From contig NZ_VYKJ01000017.1 of NCBI RefSeq assembly GCF_008710095.1, forward strand, positions 1-64,000: a stretch of 64,000 nt of DNA. Reading direction: 5' to 3'. Of the stretch, positions 41,877-52,706 are shown one piece after another. The stretch comes from Affinibrenneria salicis. GTDB taxonomy: Bacteria; Pseudomonadota; Gammaproteobacteria; Enterobacterales; Enterobacteriaceae. The position numbers and the translations under genes are program-made. Under the pieces are notes generated by a model. The model searched no databases, had not been told where the DNA came from, and saw nothing but the letters and a program-made list of their open reading frames with translations. Position 1 is the stretch's first letter, and every line of letters begins with the position of its first letter.

Positions 41877-42635
41877 ATGGCGCGTTTGCTGAGGCAGGGA
41901 TGGGGCTGGATGGCGTGCTGCGGCGCGATATTGCTGGCCGGCTGCGCGACTTCCCGGCCGGATGCGCAGACGCCGGATGCGGGGCAAACCCGCCTGCAGT
42001 TAGGGCTGGAATACCTGGCGCAGAATAATCTGGACGCCGCGCGTCGGAATCTGGAAAAGGCGCTGGCCGCCGCTCCGCAGGATTACCGTACCCAACTGGG
42101 AATGGCGCTCTATGAGCAGCGGGTCGGCGAAAACCAGGCCGCCGGGCAGCGTTACCGGCAGGCGCTGCAACTGGCTCCGCAAAACGGCAGCGTGATGAAT
42201 AATTACGGTGCGTTTTTGTGTGGTTTAGGGCAGTATGTAGCGGCGCAGCAACAGTTCGACGCGGCTGCGCAACTCCCTGATTATCGCCAGGTTGCCGACA
42301 GTCTGGAAAATGCGGGCTACTGTTTTTTCCATGCCGGCCAGAACGATAATGCGCGCAGGCTGCTACGCCGGGCCCTGAAGTATGATCCCGCGAAAGGCGC
42401 CGATCTGCTGGCCGAGGCGGATAAACAATTCGACGCCGGCAAACGTGACCAGGCGCAGTTCTTGTTAGATATTTACCAGCATATTCTTCCGGCGAGCGCC
42501 GGCAGTCTATGGTTACAGGTTCGTTTCGCCGCGCTGGCGAAACGTCAGAACGAGGTTGATCGTTATGGCAAAATGCTGGCGCGAAGTTTTCCACAATCTA
42601 AACAGTACCAGCAGTTCTTAGCTAATGAATACTGA
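41877..42635 (+). CDS. pilW: PilW/PilF-type TPR lipoprotein
   Basis: This 252-residue lipoprotein has a signal peptide with lipobox LLAGCAT and about four TPR-like repeats (for example [36 protein letters not shown]). The family acts in type IV pilus secretin assembly and stability. It overlaps rodZ by 11 bp. No other pilus genes are in the window. The gene is absent from this position in E. coli but common in other Enterobacterales. Confidence 0.88.
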   Translation: MARLLRQGWGWMACCGAILLAGCATSRPDAQTPDAGQTRLQLGLEYLAQNNLDAARRNLEKALAAAPQDYRTQLGMALYEQRVGENQAAGQRYRQALQLAPQNGSVMNNYGAFLCGLGQYVAAQQQFDAAAQLPDYRQVADSLENAGYCFFHAGQNDNARRLLRRALKYDPAKGADLLAEADKQFDAGKRDQAQFLLDIYQHILPASAGSLWLQVRFAALAKRQNEVDRYGKMLARSFPQSKQYQQFLANEY

Positions 42636-43635
42636 AGTTACCCAAGATCGTACGGCTACACTTACACCAGGCGAACGCCTGCGTCAGGCGCGTGAAAGTC
42701 TCGGCCTGACTCAGGAAACCGTTGCTGAACGTTTATGCCTGAAAGTTTCTCTTGTCCGTCAGATTGAGGAGGGCTCTACGCCGTCCGATCTGGCGTCGAC
42801 CTTTTTGCGCGGCTATATCCGCTCATATGCCCGGCTGGTGCATCTGCCGGATGAAGAGGTGTTGCCGGAGCTGGATAAACAGGCCGGCCCCGGCGTGACC
42901 AAAGTGTCGTCGATGCAGAGTTTTTCTCTGGGCAAACGGCGCACCAAAAAACGTGATGGCTGGCTGATGACGTTCACCTGGCTGATTCTGCTGATTGTGC
43001 TGGGGTTGACGGTCGCCTGGTGGTGGCAGAACCATAAGGCGCAGCAGCAGGAGATCGTCACCATGGCCGATCACAACGGGGCGCAGCCGGACGAGCAGGG
43101 ACAGTTTGTCCCGTTGACCGACAGTAACCAGTCTGACGCCTCGCCCGTGACCAATTCAGTGCCGTTGAATAACGAGGCGCCAGGCGTTAGCGGACAGTCC
43201 AACGGCGCGGCGGTGACCGAACCGCAGCCCGCGGCCGCACAGGGCGTCAGCGCGCCTGCGCCTGCCGCCGCGTCACCGGCCCCCGCCCCGGTCGCGGTGT
43301 CGCCGGCTCAGACTTCTCAGTCTCCGCTGCTGCCCGGCAGCGTGACCGCTCCGGCCAGCACGTTTGCCGGCAACGCTGGCGAGACGCCGGCGCACGCCCT
43401 TGTCATGACGTTCAGCGCCGACTGCTGGCTTGACGTGAGCGACGCCAGCGGCAAAAAACTGTTCAGCGGCACGCAGCGACGCGGCGCCACGTTAAATCTG
43501 AACGGTCAGGCGCCGTACCGGCTGACCATCGGCGCGCCCGCCGCCGTCCAAATCCAGTACCTGGGCAAGCCGGTTGATTTAAGTCGATTCATTAAGAGCA
43601 ATCAGGTTGCGCGTTTGACCGTAGCGGCGGAATAA
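42625..43635 (+). CDS. rodZ: Cytoskeletal protein RodZ
   Basis: RodZ links MreB to the elongation machinery and shapes the rod cell. It has an N-terminal Xre-type helix-turn-helix ([19 protein letters not shown]), one membrane segment (about 114-134), a Pro/Ala-rich periplasmic linker and a C-terminal DUF4115 domain. The 336-residue length fits the family. The order rodZ-ispG-hisS is standard. Confidence 0.95.
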   Translation: MNTEVTQDRTATLTPGERLRQARESLGLTQETVAERLCLKVSLVRQIEEGSTPSDLASTFLRGYIRSYARLVHLPDEEVLPELDKQAGPGVTKVSSMQSFSLGKRRTKKRDGWLMTFTWLILLIVLGLTVAWWWQNHKAQQQEIVTMADHNGAQPDEQGQFVPLTDSNQSDASPVTNSVPLNNEAPGVSGQSNGAAVTEPQPAAAQGVSAPAPAAASPAPAPVAVSPAQTSQSPLLPGSVTAPASTFAGNAGETPAHALVMTFSADCWLDVSDASGKKLFSGTQRRGATLNLNGQAPYRLTIGAPAAVQIQYLGKPVDLSRFIKSNQVARLTVAAE

Positions 43636-43684
43636 TGTCGCTTTCGCAGGTTACCTGTGATGTTGCAATGATGGAGAAGAAGTA

Positions 43685-44806
43685 ATGCATAACCCAGCAC
43701 CCATAAACCGTCGCAAATCAACCCGGATTTACGTCGGTAAGGTGCCTGTTGGCGACGGTGCGCCGATTGCGGTGCAATCCATGACCAATACCCGAACCAC
43801 CGATGTGGCGGCGACGGTTAAACAGATTAAATCACTGGAGCGCGTGGGGGTAGATATTGTCCGCGTTTCCGTGCCCACCATGGACGCCGCCGAAGCCTTC
43901 AAACTCATCAAACAACAGGTGAATGTGCCGCTGGTGGCCGATATTCACTTTGACTACCGCATCGCGCTGAAAGTGGCGGAGTACGGCGTGGATTGCCTGC
44001 GCATTAATCCGGGCAATATCGGCAACGAAGAGCGCATTCGCTCGGTGGTGGACTGCGCCCGCGATCACAATATCCCTATTCGCATTGGGGTAAACGGCGG
44101 TTCGCTGGAGAAAGATCTGCAGGAAAAGTATGGTGAACCGACGCCGGAAGCGTTGCTGGAATCGGCGATGCGCCATGTGGATATTCTGGATCGGCTTAAT
44201 TTCGATAAGTTTAAGGTCAGCGTTAAGGCCTCCGACGTGTTCCTGGCGGTGCAGTCTTATCGCCTGCTGGCGGCGCGCATCGACCAGCCGCTGCATCTGG
44301 GCATTACCGAAGCCGGCGGCGCGCGCAGCGGCGCGGTGAAATCCGCCATCGGTCTGGGGCTGCTGCTGTCGGAAGGGATCGGCGATACGCTGCGTATTTC
44401 GCTGGCCGCCGATCCGGTGGAAGAGGTGAAGGTAGGCTTCGATATTCTGAAATCTCTGCGCATCCGCGCCCGCGGCATCAATTTTATCGCCTGCCCGACC
44501 TGTTCGCGGCAGGAGTTCGATGTGATCGGCACGGTAAACGCGCTGGAGCAGCGGCTGGAAGATATTATCACGCCGATGGACGTGTCGATTATCGGCTGCG
44601 TGGTCAACGGTCCCGGCGAAGCGCTGGTTTCCACCCTGGGCGTGACCGGCGGCAATAAGAAAAGCGGTTTCTATGAAGACGGCGTGCGCCAGAAAGAGCG
44701 CTTCGACAACGACGATATGATCGACCAGCTGGAAGCGAAAATCCGCGCCAGGGCGTCGATGATGGATGAAAAGCGACGTATCGACGTTAATCTGGTGGAA
44801 AAATAA
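43685..44806 (+). CDS. ispG: 4-hydroxy-3-methylbut-2-enyl diphosphate synthase
   Basis: IspG performs the penultimate step of the MEP isoprenoid pathway. The [4Fe-4S] ligands lie in [11 protein letters not shown] and [11 protein letters not shown]. The 373-residue protein aligns with E. coli IspG and begins [12 protein letters not shown]. It is an essential Fe-S enzyme. Confidence 0.98.
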   Translation: MHNPAPINRRKSTRIYVGKVPVGDGAPIAVQSMTNTRTTDVAATVKQIKSLERVGVDIVRVSVPTMDAAEAFKLIKQQVNVPLVADIHFDYRIALKVAEYGVDCLRINPGNIGNEERIRSVVDCARDHNIPIRIGVNGGSLEKDLQEKYGEPTPEALLESAMRHVDILDRLNFDKFKVSVKASDVFLAVQSYRLLAARIDQPLHLGITEAGGARSGAVKSAIGLGLLLSEGIGDTLRISLAADPVEEVKVGFDILKSLRIRARGINFIACPTCSRQEFDVIGTVNALEQRLEDIITPMDVSIIGCVVNGPGEALVSTLGVTGGNKKSGFYEDGVRQKERFDNDDMIDQLEAKIRARASMMDEKRRIDVNLVEK

Positions 44807-44871
44807 GCCCGTGCGGTCGGCCGTGCGCCGACGAACGACGCATTGAGGCTGAGCCCGATGGCGGCCCGGCA

Positions 44872-44899
44872 TTGAAGACGGCGCGGATCTCCCTATAAT
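44872..44899 (+). promoter_or_regulatory. hisS promoter
   Basis: TTGAAG (44872-44877) and TATAAT (44894-44899) are spaced by 16 bases in the ispG-hisS gap, 36 bp before the GTG start of hisS. Confidence 0.65.
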
Positions 44900-44934
44900 T
44901 CGAATTTATTTTAAATAACGCATAGAGAACTGAC

Positions 44935-46209
44935 GTGGCAAAAAACATCCAGGCCATTCGCGGCATGAACGACTACCTGCCCGCCGATACGGCATTGTGG
45001 CAGCGTATTGAAGCTAGCCTGAAACAGGTGCTGAGCGCTTACGGCTACAGCGAAATCCGTTTACCCATTGTGGAACAGACGCCGCTGTTTAAACGCGCTA
45101 TCGGCGAAGTGACCGATGTGGTGGAAAAAGAGATGTATACCTTCGAGGACCGCAACGGCGATAGCCTGACGCTGCGTCCCGAGGGAACGGCTGGCTGCGT
45201 GCGGGCGGGGATCGAACACGGCATCCTGTATAACCAGGAGCAGCGTCTGTGGTACTTCGGGCCGATGTTTCGCCATGAGCGTCCGCAGAAAGGGCGCTAT
45301 CGTCAGTTTCATCAGTTAGGCTGTGAAGTCTTTGGTTTGCAGGGGCCGGATATCGATGCGGAACTGATCCTGTTGACCGCGCGCTGCTGGAAAGCGCTGG
45401 GCATTGCCGAACACGTTACGCTGGAACTGAATTCCATCGGTTCGCTGGCGGCGCGTACGCGCTACCGCGAGGCGCTGATCGCTTTTCTGGAACAGCATAA
45501 AGATCAACTGGATGAAGACTGCCTGCGCCGCATGTACACCAACCCGCTGCGCGTGCTGGACTCTAAAAACCCGCAGGTGCAGGCGCTGCTGAATGATGCG
45601 CCGGAACTGACCGACTATCTGGACGACGAATCCCGCGAGCACTTTGCCGCGCTGGGTGAACTTTTAACGCGGGCCGGTATCCCATATAAGGTCAATCCGC
45701 GTCTGGTTCGCGGTCTGGACTACTATAACCGCACCGTTTTCGAATGGGTGACCAGTAGTCTGGGCGCGCAGGGCACGGTGTGCGCCGGCGGACGCTATGA
45801 CGGCATGGTCGAGCAGCTGGGCGGCCACGCGACGCCGGCCATTGGTTTCGCCATGGGGATGGAGCGTCTGGTCCTGCTGGTGCAGTCGGTCAATGCAGAT
45901 TTTCGCGCCGAACCCGGCGTTGATGTCTATCTGATCTCGTCCGGCGCCGGCACGCAAAACGCGGCCATGCTGCTGGCCGAACAGGTGCGCGACCAGTTGC
46001 CGACGCTGAAATTGATGACCAACTACGGCGGCGGCAATTTTAAAAAACAATTCGCCCGTGCGGATAAATGGGGCGCACGCGTTGCGCTGGTGCTGGGCGA
46101 AAACGAAGTCGCCGCCGGTCAGGTGGTGGTGAAAGACCTGACCAACGGCGAGCAGGAAACACTGGCGCAGAGCGACGTCGCCGCGCGGCTGACAACGCTA
46201 CTGGGTTAA
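44935..46209 (+). CDS. hisS: Histidyl-tRNA synthetase
   Basis: HisS charges tRNA-His. The class II motif 2 region ([19 protein letters not shown]) and histidine A motif ([15 protein letters not shown]) are clear. The GTG start is followed by [15 protein letters not shown], as in E. coli, which also uses GTG. It is 424 residues. Confidence 0.98.
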   Translation: MAKNIQAIRGMNDYLPADTALWQRIEASLKQVLSAYGYSEIRLPIVEQTPLFKRAIGEVTDVVEKEMYTFEDRNGDSLTLRPEGTAGCVRAGIEHGILYNQEQRLWYFGPMFRHERPQKGRYRQFHQLGCEVFGLQGPDIDAELILLTARCWKALGIAEHVTLELNSIGSLAARTRYREALIAFLEQHKDQLDEDCLRRMYTNPLRVLDSKNPQVQALLNDAPELTDYLDDESREHFAALGELLTRAGIPYKVNPRLVRGLDYYNRTVFEWVTSSLGAQGTVCAGGRYDGMVEQLGGHATPAIGFAMGMERLVLLVQSVNADFRAEPGVDVYLISSGAGTQNAAMLLAEQVRDQLPTLKLMTNYGGGNFKKQFARADKWGARVALVLGENEVAAGQVVVKDLTNGEQETLAQSDVAARLTTLLG

Positions 46210-46222
46210 GGAGAAGGGCACC

Positions 46223-46843
46223 GTGGAAGTCTATACCACAGAGAATGAACAGGTTGACGCGCTGCGCCGCTTTCTGGCGGAAAATGGTAAGGCGCTGGTG
46301 GTGGGTGTGGTCCTGGGGATCGGTGCGCTGGTCGGCTGGCGCTACTGGCAAAGCCATCAGACCAACAGCATGATGACGTCGTCGTCGGCGTTTGAGCAGA
46401 CCAGCAGCTCGCTGGCCTCCGGCAAGCCGGAAGGCGTCAGCGCGGCTGAACGTTTTGCCGTCGAAAACAAAAATAATTACGGCGTGCTGACTGCGCTGGA
46501 GCTGGCGCATTATTACGTCGAACAGAATGATCTGGCTAAAGCCGGCGCGCAACTGCAGCAGGCTCAGGCACAAACCAAAGACGCCAACCTGCTGGCGTTG
46601 ATCAACCTGCGTCTGGCGCGGCTGCAGCTGCAGGAAAAGAACGCGGATGCGGCGCTGAAAACGCTGGAAACGGTAACGTTGCCTGGCTGGTCAGCGATGG
46701 CTTCCGAGGTGCGCGGCGATGCTCTGCTAAGCAAAGGGGATAATAAGGCGGCGCGCGAAGCGTATACCGCCGGGCTTGACGCCAATCCTCCGCAGGCGCT
46801 GCAGGCTATGCTGCGTCTGAAACTGAATAACCTGTCCAGCTAA
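46223..46843 (+). CDS. yfgM: YfgM, ancillary SecYEG translocon subunit
   Basis: This 206-residue inner-membrane protein has one N-terminal membrane segment (about 23-40) and a periplasmic TPR-like domain. E. coli YfgM associates with PpiD and SecYEG to help chaperone exported proteins. A GTG start lies 13 bp after hisS, so the two are probably co-transcribed with bamB. Confidence 0.93.
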   Translation: MEVYTTENEQVDALRRFLAENGKALVVGVVLGIGALVGWRYWQSHQTNSMMTSSSAFEQTSSSLASGKPEGVSAAERFAVENKNNYGVLTALELAHYYVEQNDLAKAGAQLQQAQAQTKDANLLALINLRLARLQLQEKNADAALKTLETVTLPGWSAMASEVRGDALLSKGDNKAAREAYTAGLDANPPQALQAMLRLKLNNLSS

Positions 46844-46853
46844 GAGGAATTCC

Positions 46854-48035
46854 ATGCAATTGCGTAAAACACTTCTGACAGGACTGGTTTCTGTTGCCCT
46901 GCTGAGCGGATGTTCATTATTTAACAGCGAAGAAGATGTGGTTAAAATGTCGCCTTTGCCGCAGGTAGAGAATCAGTTCACACCGACTAAAGTGTGGAGC
47001 AGTTCTGTTGGCGGCGGCATAGGCGATTTTTACTCTAATCTGCGCCCGGCGTGGCAGGATACCAAAGCCTTTGCCGCCGATCGCAAGGGGATGGTAAAAG
47101 CGCTGGATATCGATAGCGGCAAAGAGCTGTGGCGCATCAGCCTGGCCGAGAAGACCGGTTTGCTGTCTGCCGATCGTCCCGCTCTGCTGTCCGGCGGCCT
47201 GACGGTCGCGGGCAATCATCTCTATGTGGGCAGTGAAAAGGCCCAGGTGTATGCGCTGAACACGGAGGATGGTACTCAGGCGTGGCAGAGTCGGGTAGCC
47301 GGAGAAGTTTTGTCGCGGCCGGTAGTCGATGGCGGCGTTGTGCTGGTGCATACCAGTAACGGTATGCTGCAGGCGCTCGACGAAGCGAGCGGCGCGGTTA
47401 AATGGACGGTTAACCTGGATATGCCGACTCTGTCGCTGCGCGGCGAATCGGCGCCTACCACGGCCTTTGGCGCCGCCATCGTCGGCGGCGATAACGGCCG
47501 CGTCAATGCGGTGATGATCAGCGAAGGGCAGTTGATCTGGCAACAGCGCATCTCCCAGCCGGGCGGCGTCACGGAAATCGATCGTCTGAACGATGTCGAT
47601 ACCACGCCGGTGGTGTCCGGTGAAGTGGTGTACGCGCTGGGGTATAATGGCACGATGACCGCGCTGGATTTGCGCTCCGGTCAGGTACTGTGGAAACGTG
47701 AGCTGGGTTCGGTGCATGATTTCATCGTCGACGGCGATCGGATTTACCTGGTCGATCAGAATGACCGGGTGATTGCGCTGAATACTAACGGCGGCGTTAA
47801 CCTCTGGCGTCAGAGCGATTTGCTGCACCGCAACCTGACCGCGCCGGTGCTGTATAATGGTTACCTGGTGACGGGCGATTCGGAAGGCTATTTGCACTGG
47901 CTGAATACCGAAGACGGTCGTTTTGTCGTTCAGCAAAAAGTCGACAGCGCCGGCTTTTTGAGCACGCCGGTGGTCGCCAGCGATAAGCTGTTGATTCAGG
48001 CGAAAAACGGCGAGGTCTACGCCTTTACCCGTTAA
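46854..48035 (+). CDS. bamB: Outer membrane assembly lipoprotein BamB
   Basis: BamB is a lipoprotein of the BAM complex. The lipobox LLSGCSLF is near the N terminus, followed by a PQQ/WD40-like eight-bladed propeller (for example GKELWRISL, GTQAWQSRV, GQVLWKREL). The 393-residue protein aligns with E. coli BamB. RBS AGAGGAATTCC precedes the ATG. Confidence 0.96.
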   Translation: MQLRKTLLTGLVSVALLSGCSLFNSEEDVVKMSPLPQVENQFTPTKVWSSSVGGGIGDFYSNLRPAWQDTKAFAADRKGMVKALDIDSGKELWRISLAEKTGLLSADRPALLSGGLTVAGNHLYVGSEKAQVYALNTEDGTQAWQSRVAGEVLSRPVVDGGVVLVHTSNGMLQALDEASGAVKWTVNLDMPTLSLRGESAPTTAFGAAIVGGDNGRVNAVMISEGQLIWQQRISQPGGVTEIDRLNDVDTTPVVSGEVVYALGYNGTMTALDLRSGQVLWKRELGSVHDFIVDGDRIYLVDQNDRVIALNTNGGVNLWRQSDLLHRNLTAPVLYNGYLVTGDSEGYLHWLNTEDGRFVVQQKVDSAGFLSTPVVASDKLLIQAKNGEVYAFTR

Positions 48036-48075
48036 TCCAGGCTCGTCTCTGGTTCGCGCAAAGTGTGAACGCTGA

Positions 48076-48112
48076 ACGGCTCCTGACAGCATCAGGAGCC
48101 GTTTCGTATTTT
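48076..48112 (+). terminator. Terminator between bamB and der
   Basis: An 11-bp stem (ACGGCTCCTGA / TCAGGAGCCGT) with a CAGCA loop is followed by TTCGTATTTT. Confidence 0.85.
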
Positions 48113-48169
48113 GTTGTCAGCAAAGATAGTGCTGTAACATATTGAAATCTAAGTAATGAGGTTGTAACA

Positions 48170-49660
48170 ATGATACCTGTCGTCGCGCTGGTCGGACGCC
48201 CAAATGTGGGGAAATCCACCCTGTTTAACCGTTTAACGCGTACGCGTGATGCGCTGGTAGCGGACTTCCCGGGGCTGACGCGTGACCGCAAGTATGGTCG
48301 TGCCGAAGTGGAAGGGCATGAATTTATTATCGTCGATACCGGCGGTATTGACGGTACGGAAGACGGGGTGGAAACCCATATGGCCGGGCAATCGCTGGTG
48401 GCGATTGAAGAGGCGGATATCGTGCTGTTTATGGTCGATGCGCGCGCCGGCCTGATGCCGGCCGATATCGGCATTGCCCGTCATCTGCGCAGCCGTCAGA
48501 AATCCACGTTCCTGGTGGCGAATAAAACGGATGGGATCGATCCGGACGTGGCGGTCAGCGACTTTTATTCGCTCGGGCTGGGAGATGTCTATTCCATCGC
48601 CGCCTCGCACGGCCGCGGCGTGACCGCGCTGATTGAAACCGTTCTGCTGCCGTTGACCGAAACCGAGCCGCAGCAGGAAGCGGTGGTTCTGAGCGAGGAA
48701 GAAGAAAACGCCGCTTACTGGGAGCAGCAGCTGGCCGAACAGCAGAGCGAAGCGGACGATAAAGCGGAAGACGACTTTAATCCCGAGGATCTGCCGATAA
48801 AACTGGCGATTGTCGGGCGGCCGAACGTCGGCAAATCGACGCTCACCAACCGCATCCTTGGCGAAGACCGGGTAGTGGTGTACGACATGCCGGGCACCAC
48901 GCGCGACAGTATTTATATCCCGATGGTCAGAGACGAACGGGAGTACGTGCTGATCGATACCGCGGGCGTGCGTAAACGCGGCAGAATCACTGAGACGGTA
49001 GAAAAATTTTCCGTTATTAAAACGCTGCAGGCGATAGAAGACGCCAACGTGGTGCTGCTGGTAATCGATGCCCGCGAAGGCATCTCCGATCAGGATCTGT
49101 CTCTGCTCGGCTTTATTCTTAATACCGGCCGTTCGCTGGTAATTGTGGTCAACAAATGGGACGGGCTGGATCAGGACGTGAAAGAGCAGGTGAAAGAAAT
49201 GCTCGATCTGCGTTTGGGGTTCATCGACTTTGCCCGCGTGCATTTCATTTCCGCACTGCACGGCAGCGGCGTGGGCAACTTGTTCGAATCGGTGAACGAG
49301 GCATACTCCTGCGCCACCCGCCGCGTCAGCACTTCTCTGCTGACGCGCATTATGCAGATGGCGATTGACGATCATCAGCCGCCGTTGATTCGCGGGCGTC
49401 GGGTGAAACTCAAATATGCGCATGCCGGCGGCTATAATCCGCCGATTGTGGTTATTCACGGCAATCAGGTGAAGGATCTGCCGGATTCTTATAAACGCTA
49501 CCTGATGAACTACTACCGTCGTTCGCTTGATGTGATGGGCACGCCGATTCGCATTCAGTTCAAGGAAGGGGAGAATCCGTTTGCGGACCGCCGCAATACG
49601 CTGACCCCTAACCAGCTGCGTAAACGTAAGCGACTGATGCAGCACCTGAAGAAAAAATAA
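48170..49660 (+). CDS. der: Ribosome-associated GTPase Der
   Basis: Der (EngA) is an essential GTPase in 50S subunit assembly. Two tandem GTPase domains show the G1 motif GRPNVGKST twice, with switch motifs DTGG and DTAG and NKTD / NKWD specificity motifs. A KH-like C-terminal domain ends at [12 protein letters not shown]. It is 496 residues. The acidic linker between the domains is typical. Confidence 0.98.
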   Translation: MIPVVALVGRPNVGKSTLFNRLTRTRDALVADFPGLTRDRKYGRAEVEGHEFIIVDTGGIDGTEDGVETHMAGQSLVAIEEADIVLFMVDARAGLMPADIGIARHLRSRQKSTFLVANKTDGIDPDVAVSDFYSLGLGDVYSIAASHGRGVTALIETVLLPLTETEPQQEAVVLSEEEENAAYWEQQLAEQQSEADDKAEDDFNPEDLPIKLAIVGRPNVGKSTLTNRILGEDRVVVYDMPGTTRDSIYIPMVRDEREYVLIDTAGVRKRGRITETVEKFSVIKTLQAIEDANVVLLVIDAREGISDQDLSLLGFILNTGRSLVIVVNKWDGLDQDVKEQVKEMLDLRLGFIDFARVHFISALHGSGVGNLFESVNEAYSCATRRVSTSLLTRIMQMAIDDHQPPLIRGRRVKLKYAHAGGYNPPIVVIHGNQVKDLPDSYKRYLMNYYRRSLDVMGTPIRIQFKEGENPFADRRNTLTPNQLRKRKRLMQHLKKK

Positions 49661-49932
49661 CTGACTGTGAATGGATTGCCTTATCGCGTCCTCAGGCTGA
49701 TGACAATGTTTGTTATTCGCGAGAGCGCGGCAAGCGGGCCTAACGGCGTTAGCCGCCGGAGCGGCCCTCTGTGCGACCGGACCGGCTATCCAGAGCTAAT
49801 CGGCGACGTTGTCAGCGACCCTGGGCCGACGTATGGCGGATTTTTTAACCGGAACGATAGCGGTGGGCGGATGGATGCGCTATTTGCGTCCGTGGACCGC
49901 GCGCCGCTAATGAGACGGGAGATAAGATAACA

Positions 49933-50154
49933 ATGACGCAAGACTGTCCAACGTGTGGCAGCGAGCTGACGGCCGCGGAAACCGGCTTTCACTGTGATGT
50001 CTGCCGCCAGACGTTCGGGCGGCTGGCGCTATGTCCGGATTGCCGTCGACCTCTGGAACGCTTACAGGCCTGCGGCGCAGTGAATTACTTTTGTCAGCAT
50101 GGGCACGGGTTGATTTCTAAAAAACGCGTGCTGTTTACTGCGCAACCGCACTAA
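49933..50154 (+). CDS. yfgJ: YfgJ zinc-ribbon protein
   Basis: This 73-residue protein has two zinc-ribbon-like Cys pairs (CPTCGSEL, CDVCRQTF) and a second set (CPDCRRPL, CGAVNYFCQHGHG). The C-terminal half, ACGAVNYFCQHGHGLISKKRV, matches E. coli YfgJ. Its function is unknown. It sits in the usual place after der; the preceding 272-bp gap shows nothing clear. Confidence 0.93.
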   Translation: MTQDCPTCGSELTAAETGFHCDVCRQTFGRLALCPDCRRPLERLQACGAVNYFCQHGHGLISKKRVLFTAQPH

Positions 50155-50164
50155 CCGCAACGAT

Positions 50165-50311
50165 CAGGCGGGCCGTCCGAAGACGGCCCGCCTGGCTGAA
50201 CCGACGGCTGGCCAGATCTGACGCTGCGCCACGGCCGTCTGGCCGCTTTGCTGTCCGCCAGTGGCGGCAGGCCGGCGCAGGCCATAGGCGATGGCTGTGA
50301 CGACCACAGCC
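50165..50311. other. Hairpin cluster between yfgJ and the PEBP gene
   Basis: Three hairpins lie in the convergent gap: a perfect 13-bp stem with a CGAA loop (50165-50194), CCGCCA-G-TGGCGG (50255-50267) and GGCTGTG-ACGAC-CACAGCC (50293-50311). None has a T run. They may act as bidirectional terminators or as REP-like structures. Confidence 0.6.
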
Positions 50312-50393
50312 GTTAGCCAGCGTGGTCGGACACTGAATCCGCCGCCCCGCGTCGTCGGAGCCGGACTGCATCGGGCTGGCCGAACCCGCGCGT

Positions 50394-51020
50394 TTAGCGG
50401 ACGGCTGGGTTAAGACTGTAGCTTCCGATCAGGCTGGCCTGCGCCAGCACATGCCCGTCTATTGCCGCCAGCACATCGTCCCGATAGATTTTCCCTTCCA
50501 CGTTCAGCCGAGCCGTGTCGAGCGCGTATAGCGTAAAAATATAGCGGTGCGCCAGTTCGTCATTCCACGGCGGGCAGGGGCCGTCATAACCGTAGTAGTC
50601 CCCGTTCATTTGCTCGTCACCGCTGAACCAACTGGTGTAATCGTTAATACCGTGGCGCATTCCCTTGCCCGGCGCTTGCGCCGGTTTACCCCGCGCGGTG
50701 ATCTGCGCGCTGTGGCTGCCTGCGGCGATCGCGCGCGCGTCGGCCGGTATATCGATCAGCACCCAGTGCGTGAAGTTAACGCGCGGCAGGCTTGCCGCAA
50801 CCTGGCGTCCTTCCTGATTGACATCGTCGGTAGAGCATGGCGCGTCGGGATCATGACAAAGCAGAACAAATGATTTTGTCCCCGCCGGCACGTCATCCCA
50901 GGCCAGATGGGGATTCTTATTGTTGGACAGCGCCAGGTGATTTTTGTCATCCGCAACCGCGAAAGCGAATTCACCCGGAATAGGCGCGCCATCAGTGAAG
51001 TTTTGGCTGGTTAATTTCAT
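50394..51020 (-). CDS. YbhB/YbcL family PEBP protein
   Basis: This 208-residue member of the phosphatidylethanolamine-binding protein superfamily shows LLCHDPDAP and GPCPPWNDELAHRYIFTLYAL, the two ligand-site motifs. The ATG at 51020 gives MKLTSQNFTDG and follows GAGAGGATCAGCC; the frame is open another 90 codons upstream without support. The bacterial family has no settled function. It lies downstream of the emfourin-protealysin pair on the same strand. Confidence 0.9.
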   Translation of the reverse strand: MKLTSQNFTDGAPIPGEFAFAVADDKNHLALSNNKNPHLAWDDVPAGTKSFVLLCHDPDAPCSTDDVNQEGRQVAASLPRVNFTHWVLIDIPADARAIAAGSHSAQITARGKPAQAPGKGMRHGINDYTSWFSGDEQMNGDYYGYDGPCPPWNDELAHRYIFTLYALDTARLNVEGKIYRDDVLAAIDGHVLAQASLIGSYSLNPAVR

Positions 51021-51271
51021 GGCTGATCCTCTCTTTGGTGAGTGGTACAGGAGTACGCGCGTGAGGCGAGTATAATGGCCGGATAAGTCTCGGTGCGTTA
51101 ATTTTTTGTTTGCGGCGCCGAACCCTTCGCTAATTTCTTCTCCGCCGTTCAGGAGAAGACCGGCGATAAAATAGGCCAGGGACTTATCATTGGCTCGTAC
51201 CGCACAATACAGGTTAATACAATAAGGCGGAAGGATAGCAGGGTAAGCGATATGTAACATCTTATGCGATA

Positions 51272-51604
51272 TTATTCGCCGTCGCGCCACAGCGTTTCCA
51301 GTTCGGCAGGCGCCAGGCTCTCCGGGATCAGCAGCAGAATCTCGCCTTCATGCCGGGGCGTCAGGTAGCTGATTTGAATGCGATAGTAGAACTGATCGCC
51401 GCGGCCCGCGCGGTTCTCCCGACCAGGCGGCGCGCCGAGCGGCAGCACCTGGTTCAGCAACCGACGCACTTTCTGCCGTTCGTCGGGCGCGAGATGCGCC
51501 AGTTCAAAGCGGCGCCGCGCGGCGAGTTTAGGGAGCCAGGCCACGCCGCCTTCGCGCGCCAGTTCAATCACCGCATCGTCGGTCAGAAGCGGGACCGGTT
51601 TCAT
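51272..51604 (-). CDS. Emfourin-like inhibitor of the adjacent M4 protease
   Basis: This small 110-residue protein without a signal peptide has a basic central region and a C-terminal IQISYL..EILLLIPESLAPAELETLW block. It overlaps the 3' end of the protealysin gene by 4 bp (ATGA). Protealysin-like proteases of Serratia and relatives are known to be encoded with such inhibitors (emfourin). Identity is based on size, coupling and sequence resemblance. Confidence 0.8.
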   Translation of the reverse strand: MKPVPLLTDDAVIELAREGGVAWLPKLAARRRFELAHLAPDERQKVRRLLNQVLPLGAPPGRENRAGRGDQFYYRIQISYLTPRHEGEILLLIPESLAPAELETLWRDGE

Positions 51605-52629
51605 GGCAGTACGCCGACCTGTCGCCAGGCCTCCTCAATTGTGCGCGTTATCCGCTGATCGAAGCGCTTTTGCGCGTGTTTTGCGGTGAATTGCGCGAAG
51701 GTGGCGAAGTCCGCATCCTGCGGCAGGTCGGCATCGCATAGCGTGTCGTACCAGACATAACCGGCCTGCTGCCATGCGTAGCCGCCCAACGCCCGGGCGG
51801 CCAGATAGAACGCGCGGTTGGCAATGCCGGAGTTAAGATGTACGCCGCCGTTGTCTTCGCGAGTCTGAATATACTCGTTCATGTGCGCAGGCTGTGGATC
51901 TTTGCCCAGCAGCGGGTCGTCGTAGGCCGTACCGGGTTCGGACATCGATCGCAGGCCGCGTCCGTTGATCCCCGGAGCCAACAGCCCTTCGCCGATGATC
52001 CAGTCTGCCTGCACGGCCGTCTGCCCGCGGTGGAATTGTTTGGTCAGTGCGGCAAAGACGTCCGACAGCGACTCATTCAGCGCGCCGGACTGAGAAAAAT
52101 AAATCAGATCGGCCTCCATCTCCGTCACGCCGTGCGCCAGCTCATGCGCGACGATATCCAGCGCGGCGGTAAAACGATTGAAAATCTCGCCGTCTCCGTC
52201 GCCGAACACCACCTGCTGGCCGTTCCAGAAGGCGTTCTGATAGTCTTTGCCGTAGTGTACGCAGGCTTTCAGCACCAGCCCGCGCTGATCGAGCGAGTTA
52301 CGCCGCCACGCCTGCCAGAAAAAGTCGTAGGTGATGCCCATATACCGCCAGGCTTCCTCTGCGGCCTCGTCGTTCGTGCCGGCTTGTCCTTCCTTGCGAA
52401 CCAACATTCCCGGTAAATTCTGCGTCCGCTGCGCATCGTAAATTTCACGTTCCGGCTGGCCGCCGTCAGCCGTTTGCGCCGGTGCGGACTTGTCGTGATG
52501 CTGCGCCATCAGCGTCTGCACATGGGTCAGCGTGTGGCGGGCGCAGGCCTGCTGCCGGCTCGAACCATAGGCGATGATATTACTCAGAATATAAGGGGGG
52601 ACGATCCCCGTCAGTCGGGAGTGCGTCAT
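51601..52629 (-). CDS. Protealysin-like M4 metalloprotease
   Basis: This 342-residue thermolysin-family zinc protease lacks a signal peptide. The short propeptide carries PPYILSNI, the precursor motif of protealysins. The zinc site is HELAH (162-166) with the third ligand in GALNESLSD (Glu186); a second catalytic His region lies near the C terminus. Protealysin-type enzymes are reported to act inside cells and to aid host-cell invasion. The ATG follows AGGAGA. It is the first gene of the operon with the emfourin-like inhibitor. Confidence 0.92.
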   Translation of the reverse strand: MTHSRLTGIVPPYILSNIIAYGSSRQQACARHTLTHVQTLMAQHHDKSAPAQTADGGQPEREIYDAQRTQNLPGMLVRKEGQAGTNDEAAEEAWRYMGITYDFFWQAWRRNSLDQRGLVLKACVHYGKDYQNAFWNGQQVVFGDGDGEIFNRFTAALDIVAHELAHGVTEMEADLIYFSQSGALNESLSDVFAALTKQFHRGQTAVQADWIIGEGLLAPGINGRGLRSMSEPGTAYDDPLLGKDPQPAHMNEYIQTREDNGGVHLNSGIANRAFYLAARALGGYAWQQAGYVWYDTLCDADLPQDADFATFAQFTAKHAQKRFDQRITRTIEEAWRQVGVLP

Positions 52630-52706
52630 GACGTGTCTCCTTCGCGAGCGGTTTACTTCGTTAAAGTATAGTTGCCGGAGGAAAATACGTCGCGTGACGG
52701 GATAGA

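Noticed and set aside
51021..51290. 90-residue extension of the PEBP protein
   Set aside because: It has no secretion signal or homology, and a good ribosome binding site precedes the ATG at 51020.
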